From the NCBI RefSeq assembly GCF_028476545.1, contig NW_026731869.1:446501-510500 (forward strand): a DNA stretch of 64,000 bases. The letters are read 5' to 3'. The notes beneath the pieces are model-generated. The model searched no databases. It was not told the DNA's origin and saw only the letters and a list, made by a program, of their open reading frames with translations. The position numbers were made by a program, and so were the translations under genes. The DNA is from Physella acuta. Taxonomy: Eukaryota; Mollusca; Gastropoda; Physidae. Shown one piece after another: positions 8,552 through 20,100 of the stretch (position 1 is the first letter of the stretch; each line of letters starts with the position of its first letter).

Positions 8552-11220
8552 ATAGATAGTATTACCTCAATATTTCAGCAGCAAATCAAGGAAAGGGTGC
8601 ATAAAAAAGAAGTTTTAAAAGCTTTGGTTCTACATAAATTTGGAGGAGTATATAATGTAAGTTTAGTAACCTATAGTACGTAAAAACTTTTCTTGTTTAA
8701 AATCAAAGTTAGCTATTTTAAGTCATTATATTGTGCAGTTTTATACATCGATTCTTGGATATCAAGAATTGGATGATGGGGTTATGGGGGTAATTTTAAT
8801 CCATTTTCCCTATAATTACTAAAATAACACACTTCAAATCTAATTTTAAGGACTAGGATGTGTTAACTAAAAATTTAACGTAGAATCTATTATGGTTATG
8901 TTTTATTTTTTTGCTCTAGGATAACGACGTGCTTTGGATGAAGCCGATTTCTGAAGATCTCCGAGGGTACCCGACCGTAGCTAGCCTGGAACTGTCAGGT
9001 GAAGCAGAGTTTTCTAGAGTGGTCAGCAGCCGCGTCCTCGTCTCCAAACCCAAGGCTCCATTTTTTACTCACGTACTGAAGGCTTTTTGGTATTTTGTTT
9101 TCTGATTTTTTAGACCTGTTAAAATGTGTTTCCGAATATAGAATATACATCTGGTAAGGTTTTTAAGACAAGAAACCTTTTTGTTTTAAATTATCTTTTA
9201 GGCCGCATGTTTGGGAGGGTTTTCCAGCACACTGCGTGGTGTTATTTCTGAATTTAAGCCATTCAAAATTTGTTTTAATTGATGCTTTCAATAAAAAAAA
9301 ATTAATTATGTAATTATTAAAAGCACAATAGATGATAAAAAAATTAAATTATTTTGATAGCTAATTTTTTTAAAGATTGAGCTGAATTGGATGTATTCAA
9401 ATTGATTTTTGTGCAATAGCCTATGTTAATCTAATCCATTTAGTAAACCATCTTAATTAAGATCTATAGTGAAAATTTACAGCGTAAATTTACAGCAACA
9501 TTTACCAAAACCAACCCAACCCTTTTCTTACGCACGGATCTCCACGCGATGTTACTTTACAAAACTAGCACGGCCTATTTCACATTAATATCATAGCGTA
9601 AAGTCAAAGCGCTTTGTGTGACCCACACGGCCTATTAACAACAAGTAAAGCTTTCATTTCGCTGGTTCAGTTCATCTTAAAACTCTTTTATAGTCATTCA
9701 ACTAAATGCGCTGCCGGGGAAACAAGATTTTACAAATATTTTATTATCTTATAACTAAAGGTATTCTAGAGAAAACATAACTGCTGTCACCTCAGCACAA
9801 ATATACTACAAGATACTTGAGAGGTACCGGGACACGATACACCTTGATAAAAATCTACAGGTATGTTAACTCATTAATGTTGTTTTAAGGCAGCTATCAA
9901 TAATTACATTTAACACGTCGTGCGTAAGTTGTTGTTTCTGATAGTGGCGGAACAATATTAATGCAAATCACACAGAATATAGGTATTTGAGGGAGGGGGG
10001 GGGCGTTTAGGGGGCCATCAGTTAAATTAAAAACATAATTTTAAAATTTTATGTAAGTATATCTTTCACTTGATAGCGAATTTTATAAAAAAAAATACTC
10101 TAGATGTGGTTGGGCCCTCTTTCAGTCACTAAACTACGCGTTTGGTACACACAATAAAATAAAATTACAAAACAACTGTTTTATGGGAAAACCTTCAAAT
10201 TATGCTCTATGCTCTATGTCGAGCCGAACAGGGAGAGTAACTACTTTCATTTATGGGCCTAAAACTACAAGACTAACTAATGTTGTTTTTTTTTTTAAAT
10301 CTTTAAACCATTGATATAACTAACTTCGTATTCTATACAGGCCTACATATATGAACCCAATAAAAAAAATAGCGGGAAGAAGGTATCTGTTTTATTTTTC
10401 CTCCACTGCCTGATTTCTTTTGAGTCAACCACAATTTTTTTTTCCCTAATGCTTTAGATTGTATGCAGCGACGTTAACATCTACACCTGCCTCCCTGTGT
10501 GGATTGGGGATTCACAAAACAAGAGTCAACACTATACCATCAAGGACGCCTTTGGTTTGTTCGTTTGCCTGTTTTGTTAGAGTTTCTTCCAGGCATACTT
10601 TTACCAGTGTCCGCACCCCCCTCCCTCGTAAATATCAAGTTTCCCCCTCCCCCAGGAGAAGAGAAAGTCTGGAAGAAACACTGGTTATGTTTATTAAGAT
10701 AGTTTAGATTATTTTTTAATGTATAAAAATGTTCCCTTGAGATGGGGAAGGAGACACTAATACTGCTCATAGTTACTGCATAGTGACACTCTGCCTGGTG
10801 ACGCTGCTAATCGGTGATACATTTACAACATACTACATTCATTACATTTTGTTTAATTCACTGTTTTAAAAAAAGAGCACACGCAAAACGAGTTTAATAC
10901 AATCAACAACAAAAGCTAATTGAATTTGTATAATACTTGGATATTTTACTCGAACAACTTGATACTTTTAAAATCTACTTGAATATTTAAATACATTTAT
11001 ATTTTTTAAATATTTTAATACTTTTAGTATTTACTTTTAATAATTACCAATATATTTTAATATCTTAGCTGTCCATTTTGCCCACCAAGGCTCGCCATCA
11101 GTATCCAAATCTTTTGCGAATGTCAATACCAGAACTGGCATCGGTGCTGTGCTTATAAATCAAATCATGCAAGCAGTGAAGCAAGCAGGGAAGAAAGATT
11201 TACTAGTAGATAATTTATAG
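8552..11220 (+). CDS. DXD-motif glycosyltransferase-like gene, 3' exons only
   Basis: Exons with matching phases: 8552-8656, 8920-9089, 9770-9860, 10458-10554 and 11069-11220 (TAG stop). The first two join to give HKFGGVYNDNDVLWMKP: an aromatic/Gly-Gly segment followed by Asp-Asn-Asp, the pattern of Golgi sugar transferases of the DXD (A4GALT / Gly_transf_sug) class, where the aspartates bind the metal-nucleotide sugar. The last exon encodes DAFAVHFAHQGS and ends KKDLLVDNL. Joining 8920-9089 directly to 9770-9860 would give a stop at the junction; a small exon at about 9202-9240 keeps the frame open, but this is uncertain. N-terminal exons are not visible, so the gene may be complete outside the window or be a remnant. 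A MITE sits in the last intron. Family assignment is by motif only. Confidence 0.55.
10579..10683. mobile_element. hAT-type MITE, family A (short copy)
   Basis: The ends AGAGTTTCTTCCAG and CTGGAAGAAACACTG are inverted repeats. Flanking 8-mers GTTTTGTT and GTTATGTT match at 7 of 8 positions, the target duplication size of hAT transposons. It lies in the intron between the last two exons of the glycosyltransferase-like gene. Confidence 0.75.
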
Positions 11221-13300
11221 ATTTAACACAACTTCTTACGGACAGTATTTGAAATGTAAAGTATGTGTCATAAATGTGTTTGATTTGATATAAGTCTACA
11301 TTCTTTTTACAATTAGATCGTCATTTGCAAGATGAAAGTTTGTGTCTTACTTAGAGGGCGTTAAACAGTATTTAAATGTTATTTAAGGCTTACGGTTTTG
11401 GTGTGCAATAATTTATGCCATTAATAGTTTGTACACAAATTATATATCTAAGTGTTTTAAGATAATTTTTTCATTTATTATGCAACCAATTTATTTATAA
11501 AAGCTTTTTTATGATCAGTATGAGTTTGGATCACTACGTAGACAAATTAATAATGGTTGTAAATTATTTTATTAACAACATGATACAGTCTTTGTGTATG
11601 AATGTGGGATGGAATTATAAATACATTTAACTTGTCTTAAATGAAATTTTGAAAGTTTTATTTGCCGTTCCAGTTAAAGCTATTTCCGTGTAAAACTTAC
11701 TTTATATTTGTTTTAAATACAAAATTCCGGATAGACTTGGAGGTTTTGTTTTGTCTAAAAGAATAATATTGCAGATGAAGGTTTGTATGGTGTGTGTTGT
11801 GTTACAGTAATACAAAACAGCTTCAGATTGATCTTAAATGTGGACTTTTAGATAAGCTTTTGTTTGTATGGCTATTTTGGCAAGGTAGGAATCTACAAAT
11901 AACTGAATCAATATTTAATGGGCTATATATAATGTTTAATTGCAAAAATATTATAAATAATGAGCCTCAATTTATTTTTTAAATCTACTCCAAAATCAAT
12001 AAATTGTTTTTAGCCTTTTATTGTTTGTTACTTACTTCTTACCATATTTTCATCCATCAAACTTATTTTCTAAATGTTCATAAAAACGTATTTTGTTACT
12101 TGAATTCTCTGCTCACAGCACCGTTTAGATGTGTGGTTTATACACAAATAAATGCTCTTTATTTAAGTAAGAATGACAAGGGATATTGGTAAATCTTACA
12201 TTTTAATTTCTTTTCCCAATAAAAAATACATTAAATGTCCAAAAAATGCTTAAGGTTATATTCAACACTTAATAATTTATATTATCCGAATTTATATTTT
12301 TCAGCTTATGATGTAATATAAACATAAAAGTATAAAGTAAAGTAATGCTTATTTAATTTTTTTTTTTTTTTTGAAAAAGTAAAACAGCTTTATAATAGTT
12401 AAGATGAAAAAAGTAAAAAAATAATATACAAAAATGTGTGTTGTTAGAAAGTAGCATGAGCTATAGTAAGGCAGTCTTTTTGTAATGCACTCCATAATAG
12501 CTAATTATATAAAAATGTGTTACATAGAAGTAATTTACCCTGAAATGAACTGGTTAATTAATTTCCCATTATTTATTTGTGAAATTTTGAAAGACATTAA
12601 TATTGACAAAAGTTGGAATGTGTAGTATCTAAGTTATCTATTATTTGAAAACTCCAAAATCCATGAAAACTTTTTCACATTTAAAATATTGATTTTAAAA
12701 TGTTACATTATTTACAATTTAAAAAAAATATAAGTAAGGTTTTCATTTTATAAAGAACAAAAAATGTTTTTACATTTTATTAAAGTTCTAAATTTGAAAT
12801 AATCAATTTTTATGACTAAGTTCAACATTTGTTTCTCTATATTGTTTTTAAAAACAATAACTATTGTCTTTTTACATAATGCTAAGAACAATTAAAGTAA
12901 CTTTTTAAAACATTTTAACTAGGTTAAAATTCTTAAAACAATATTCTTTCAGTTTATAAAATACTTTTAAAACCTATAAAATAATTTTCAATAAATTTGT
13001 CTTTAAAATATGATTGTAGTCTTTATAAAAATGCTTTTAAATCTACAGATTGCTTCAAATCTTTAAAAACAAATGTTTGAATCTGTAACTAGCTTTATAA
13101 TCTCAAAAACAATCCTATGTTTTAATCTTTAAATTAAATTTTCATTCCTTAAAAAAATCCTACTTTTTTTGTCTATAACCTAAATTTTGATTTCTTAAAA
13201 ACATTTCTACCTTTTTACCTATAAACTAGATCTTTGAATATATTCTTAAAACAATTCAACATTTTAGACTTTAAGTTAGGCTCAGCATAGCGCCACAGCT
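11221..13300. other. AT-rich spacer between two convergent genes
   Basis: Contains A/T runs and open frames too short and AT-biased to support as genes. It probably holds the 3' UTRs of both the plus-strand glycosyltransferase-like gene and the minus-strand MPEG1 gene. AATAAA-type signals occur repeatedly, so no single polyadenylation site can be chosen. Confidence 0.6.
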
Positions 13301-14103
13301 TCAAGATTCATTAACAAGAACACTGTCAGGGCCTTCAGCCACTGAGCCATAGGTTGTCTCGCTTGTAAGTCTGCGGTAGGTCTCGTTTTTCCTCGACCTC
13401 CTCTTCTTGACCGCGACAAAGATGAGAGTAGAGACGAGGACACAGGCGAGAGTCACACCCACAGAGATACCTGAAACAGTAGGTTAGTACATGGTATTTA
13501 TAGTCACAGGCGGAGCTGTTGGGGTGGGAGAGGGGGGTAACAGTTCCAGTTCCCACATATTCTTAAAGTCGATTCCGGTCATTGGGTCACCATTAATTTT
13601 TTTAGTTGTTAGGTCAAGGTTATTCATATTCCCAAGACATACTCAAGGCTTAGTTTGTTTTTTTTTTTTTTGTTGTATGGAGTGTTTATAGATTCATCAT
13701 TTTTTTTGTTAGTGCCCAAGAGAAATGGGGCAGATGAAGTAGAGTTCATCTGTTTTAATGACCTCAACATAGGGAGGGATAATGTGCTCAGTACTATGCT
13801 CAGCAGCCCTAGTTTCCCTAATGTCAATCAGATACCTATCAGAGCTGGGTGGTCTCAGGACGTATTACAGATCAAGGCTGGGATTCTAACTCGAGAGTTT
13901 CGGGTTAGAAGTTATAGGTTCTACCTTTCAACCACAATTTCCCCTAACGCATTTATTTTTTAAGACACTGTATTCTTACCAGCCACCGTGCCATTGGCCA
14001 TACCACCCCTGCCACTTTTGTCACTGCTCTTTGAAGGAGAGTCAGTTACAGCATACTGTAAACTCTGCTGTAGTTTGACTGCCTTTTCATTCTTTATCCA
14101 AGT
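13301..14103 (-). CDS. MPEG1: MPEG1 gene 1, exons 13-14: stalk, transmembrane helix and cytoplasmic tail
   Basis: The last two exons give a Ser/Gly-rich stalk, a helix containing VGVTLACVLVSTLIFVAV, a basic stop-transfer KKRRSRK and a tail with YRRLTSETTYGS, ending LVNES. YRRL fits the YxxPhi endosomal sorting pattern. Vertebrate MPEG1 tails also combine lysines and a tyrosine motif that control trafficking. Confidence 0.9.
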
Positions 14104-17100
14104 CTGATGGAACATGAAACAAAATAAATGGTTTAGTACATAGTCAATTGTACAATTTATAAATTAAAAGGTTTCAGAAATTATGTTTAATTAGGCTCAT
14201 TTATTGATAAAAATACAGCAAGTTTAATTTTACTGTCAATATTGGGTAATTGAAACATTAACCTTTAAAAGTTAAAGATTGTTTATTGCAAAAGAGTTGA
14301 AGTGCTTGTATGCTTAAAACTGCATGCACTCACAGGATATTGTAATACAGATATCAAAATTACCTAATCATCAACAGTAACTCATGTTTTAAAATTATCT
14401 AACTTATCAACATCTCCTGTATTTCAACATTAACTGAGTTAACATTTGAAGAATACAAAAATTTCTATGTTCCACTTATTTCAAATACCATGCCTTAGCC
14501 GTGTTTCAATTTTTCCAGTGATGTAATTTTACCTGTGACCTCATTTTTCTAGTGTTCTAATTTTACCTGTGTTCTAATTTTACCTGCATTTTTCTAGTGT
14601 TCTAACTTTACCTGTGATCTAATTTTACCTGCGTTCTAATTTTACTTGAGATCTAATTTTGCTTGAGATTTAATTTTACCTGTGAGCTAATTTTATCTGC
14701 GTTCCATTTTACCTGTGATCTAATTTTACCTGTGATCTAATTTTACCCATGATCTAATTTTACCTGTGATCTAATTTTACCTGTGATCTAATTTTACCTG
14801 TGATCTAATTTTACCTGTGAGCTAATTTTACCTGTGATCTAATTTAACCATGATCTAATTTTACCTGTGATCTAATTTAACCTTGATCTAATTTTACCTG
14901 TGATCTAATTTTACCTGGGATATAATTTTTACCTGGGATATAATTTTTACCTGGGATATAATTTTACCTGTGATCTAATTTAACCTGTGATCTAATTTTA
15001 CCTGTTATTATATGAACTTAAAGATTACCTGAGTCTCCATGTTAAACATGACCAAATTGTTTGGATCCTCCAGAGGTATCAAAGGCTTGGACATGAATGG
15101 GGGTCTTTTAACGGGAGGCAACGCTGGTCCAGAGAGGGCGCCGGTCAACACACAATAATTGATGGCACAGCCCTGGAATATACAAGGGAAAACAATTTAA
15201 TTTTACAATCTGCAGTAAAGAAATATGAAATTTTGCATAGACATTAAATGAGTTTGTTTTACAAATACTAGCACTATGACAAATGTAAGTAGGGATGTTG
15301 CAAGAAGGAGTGTAGCCCCTTATGCGATAGGTTTACCAACTCTGGTTTGTTTTTGGCAGCTCCTGCAACACAGCTGATGCCACGCTGTACAGGTAACATC
15401 ACCTGTGTGGCCAGAGAGTGCCTGATATATGGGCAATATCTGGCTCCTCTCAAGTTACTGTCCAGGCTTTTCGTCTTGATTCCAGAAGGTGCAATGGTCC
15501 AAATGTCTTTCAGACTAGAGCCATTTAGTTTGATTTGATAGGTGGTTATATTTACCAAATCAATGGTAGTCATATATTTTCCATATCACCTGTAGCCATG
15601 TTCTATATTTACCACATCAATGGTAGCCATATATTTACCAGAGTAATGGTAGCCATATATTTTCCATATCAACTGTAGCCATGTTCTATATTTACCACAT
15701 CAATGGTAGCCATATATTTTCCATATCAACTGTAGCCATGTTCTATATTTACCACATCAATGGTAGCCATATATTTTCCATATCAACTGTAGCCATGTTC
15801 TATATTTACCACATCAATGGTAGCCATATATTTTCCATATCAACTGTAGCCATGTTCTATATTTACCACATCAATGGTAGCCATATATTTTCCATATCAA
15901 CTGTAGCCATGTTCTATATTTACCACATCAATGGTAGCCATATATTTTCCATATCAACTGTAGCCATGTTCTATATTTACCACATCAATGGTAGCCATAT
16001 ATTTTCCATATCAACTGTAGCCATGTTCTATATTTACCACATCAATGGTAGCCATATATTTTCCATATCAACTGTAGCCATGTTCTATATCAGGGGTCTC
16101 CAAATTACGGCCCGCGGGCCAGCCGGCCCGCGAGGTCATTTGATCCGGCCCGCAGCGATCTTTTTGTCCACTGAATAAATGTTTGTTAGAGGTGACTGAG
16201 GAACTTTGCACAGAAAATTCAAAATAATTTTAAAATGTAGCTAAGGGTGCAAATACCATTGCCCGCCGTGTTGCAGACATTGGTGAAAACATCGTGAGTC
16301 AAATAGCGAAAAACGCAAGCAAGCTTCGCCATTTTTCATTTGCAATGGATGAATCGCTTGACAGTTGTTCCACCTCAACTTCTTGTGTTCATTAGAGGTG
16401 TGGATGAAGACATGAACATAACACAAGAGCTGGCTTCCCTACATAAAATGTATGACACTGTTACCGGAGAGAATATCTTACCATAGATAGTTCGGAAACA
16501 AACACAAAATCACAAGATTGATCATATTTCACATCAGTAAGATGGCTCATTTTGCGAGAAAGTTCTGAGAAGAATATTTAAATTAAGAAAAAAATAGGTG
16601 ACTTCCTGGAAATAAAGGCAAGCCACAGCCATTATTGTCTGATGAAGAGTGAACAACTTGACACACTTTCAGCAGTGCAAGGTCTTTACGGCTGAAACAA
16701 CCACTGAGTTCCCCACGTCATTTACATACGAGATCATTAAAGACCTCCAGCTGCAGTTTCAATAGCGGTTCTCTTACTTGGATTCAAAGGCAGAAGAAGT
16801 GTGACTGTTTCAAAACCCATTTGAAACAAATGTGGCCAGTTGCAAAGATGAACTGCAGCGGGAGGTCATTGAATTGCAAGAAAATGACTTCCTTAGAGAC
16901 ACGTTCAAAGAAGAGCGGATGGGTTTTCATATGTTTTTGCACAAGGAAGACATTCCTAATGTTAAAACTTTTGCATCAAAGTACCTTTTAAATTTTGGAA
17001 CAACATACCTGTGAGAACAAACATTTTCAAGAATGAAATAAAATACGTTAAGAATAATTTGAGAGCAGAATAAACTAGGACCTCGAGTGTGTTGTCGACC

Positions 17101-20100
17101 CCCGAAAGTGTTTCTTCCAGACTTTTTACTACGGGGGGGGGGGGGGGGGGGAGAAGAGAGAGAGAGATGGGGGTGGACACTTGAAATGTGTATAAATTGC
17201 TATATAAATTATATTTGTTGGGGGTGGGGACGCCACCACCCCAAAGAGATGACTTAAAGAAACTCTGGCCCCCGAACTGATATTTGATAGTTAATGCGGC
17301 CCTCGGGCTGAAAAGTTTGGAGACCCCTGTTCTATATTTACCACATCAATGGTAGTCATATATTTTCCATATCAACTGTAGCCATGTTCTATATTTACCA
17401 CATCAATGGTAGCCATATATTTACCAGAGTAATGGTAGCCATATATTTTCCATATCAACTGTAGCCATGTTCTATATTTACCACATCAATGGTAGCCATA
17501 TATTTACCAGAGTAATGGTAGCCATATATTGTCCATATCAACTGTAGCCATGTTCTATATTTAGCACATCAATGGAGCCATATATTTACCACATCAACTG
17601 TATACCCACCACATCAATGGTAGCCAGATGCTGACTGTACCCTTCAGGACATCGCACTGGGTATGAGCTAGCCACATCGTTAGCTTGCATGAAGGCCTGT
17701 AGTGAGTTGGTGGGTGGGGCTGCTGCCTTCAGCTTGGATCCTACTGGGCGTACTCCAGGCAAGGACAATGGGTTGCCTAGAAATGGCAGAAATTTTAAAA
17801 TGTTATTGGATCTGTACATTAAAATTTACTTTGAGATTAATTATCATATAGAATTCAGTAACATAGACCTGGGGATGGATTGGACACACGTTAGAAGAGA
17901 AAAAGAAAACATCACAAAACATGCTATGGACTGGAATCCCCAGGGAAAAAGGGAAGTGGGCCGGCCAAAGAAAACATGGAAAAGAACGGTTGAGGAAGAG
18001 GCTAAAACAGCTGGGCTCACATGGGCACAGATAAAGGGAGCAGCCCAAAACCGAGTCCGCTGGAGATGTGTAGATGCAGCCCTTTGCTCCCCAGGGGCCA
18101 TAAAGGAATGATGATGATGATGATAATGAACATATTTATACCATCAATCAACATTTCTGTTTAATAAATATGTTGATTGTGCTGGTCGAAACAAAAAAAT
18201 TTGCTTGTAAAAAAAAATAATCTTAAATACAATATTTCAAATCAAAATCATTTAGTTTTGTTAAATATGTTTTTATAAAGTTTTTGTTTAATTAATTATT
18301 TTCCAAATTATTTACCGATTTGTCCACACTGTCATCATTTTTACTGATTCATGTATATAGGATACATTGATGTCTTAGAAAATATCCGCATAATGATTTA
18401 ACCATGCATACTGCAGCAATGATTCAATACTAACAACAGCTCACCACAAACTTTTCTTTACTTACCAACTTCACAACTGAAAAAGCCACCAAAGGGTACG
18501 GACATAGGGGATGCAAGTTCGAAATCCTCACTGATGCAAATGCTCATGTCAAAAAACATATGCCTGGCATAGAATCTAGGAGGACATCCCTAGTTTCACA
18601 AGAAGAAACCGTTATGAGATTACTAAATTCTTATAATTTCAAAATACATTAGACAAGAAAGTATAGGTTGATTTTTTTTCAAACATTAGTGCAGTCAAAC
18701 AGAGAATTTAAACAGTGCATAGCCATCTAGCAAAAAGATTTTTACTAAACTGTAAAATGTTTTTTGACATACATTTATGGTGATTACAAAAGTGTTTTGT
18801 TATAAAAATATTTTTTAAGAAACTTACAGAAAGTTTTTAATTAGGTTTATGTGCAATTGATTTGGGTACTTACAAAAAAAAACTGGGTATTTACAAAATG
18901 TGTTTTGTGGTTAAAAAAATAATTTAAATACTCCATATTAAGTGTTGAGATACAGGGCTGGTAAGTAGGTCACCAACCAGCTCTACAGCTCAATAAAATT
19001 TGCATGAGCCGTAGAACTGGTTGGTGACCTACTTACTAGCCCTATATCAGCTTTACAAAATAAGTTTAGCTACTTACAAAAGTGTTGGTGACCTACTTAC
19101 TAGCCCTATACCAGCTTTACAAAATAAGTTTTGCTACTTCCAAAAGTGTTGGTGACCTACTTACCAGCCCTATACCAGCTTTACAAAATAAGTTTTGCTA
19201 CTTACAAAAGTGTTGGTGACCTACTTACTAGCCCTATACCAGCTTTATAAAGTAAGTTTTGCTACTTACAAAAGTGTTGGTGACCTACTTACCAGCCCTA
19301 TACCAGCTTTACAAAATAAGTTTTGCTACTTACAAAAGTGTTGGTGACCTACTTACCAGCCCTATACCAGCTTTAAAAAATAAGTTTTGCTACTTACAAA
19401 AGAGTTGGTGACCTACTTACTAGCCCTATACCAGCTTTACAAAATAAGTTTTGCTACTTACAAATGTGTTGGTGACCAGATTTTCTTGAGTAGACGTGTA
19501 AAGTCCACCAAACAAATAGCCAGCAGCATCCGGGACATTACCATGAGTAGCTGCGCACCAGTATGTGCTGTAAAGAGCCTTGGCCTGAAACTCATCTGTG
19601 TGACAGCACTCAAAGAACAGCCAACAGCTGCAGGGTGGTTTATCAATTTTAAAAAAAAATATTTTAGACACTTTCATTAAATAAAAAAACACTAAGTTCT
19701 ACAAATGCAATTACACCTGTTCAGGAACATTAATCGGGGTAAGAGTGGTCTAGCAGTAGAGAGCTGGACTGCTAACCCGGAAAGTCTCGAGTTCAAATCC
19801 GGGTTCAAGTCAGTAGACAGTCCCTGAGTCCACCCAACTCTGATGAGTGCCCAACTCATGTTAGGGAAAGTAAAGGCGGCTGGGCGTAGTGCTGACCACA
19901 CTATCTCTTCATATGCCGAGGTCACAGAAACAAGTGAACTCTACTTCACTTGCCCTACAGACCGTCAGTTTTGAAAGGGAACTTTACTTTTTTTTAGGAA
20001 CATTAATATAATAAACTTTTGAATATATTGTATAATAGTAGATCAAGCCTGTTTCTAAACTGAGATAAAAACTACACAAGTGTATTCTGATGGTAACAAA

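Noticed and set aside
15681-16178. 165-residue frame of repeated MFYIYHINGSHIFSISTVA
   Set aside because: The 57 bp unit is a multiple of three. The frame is antisense to MPEG1 and ends in a transposon.
19741-19810. Possible functional tRNA gene
   Set aside because: It has box A- and box B-like motifs but is the head of a SINE with target duplication and a long non-tRNA body.
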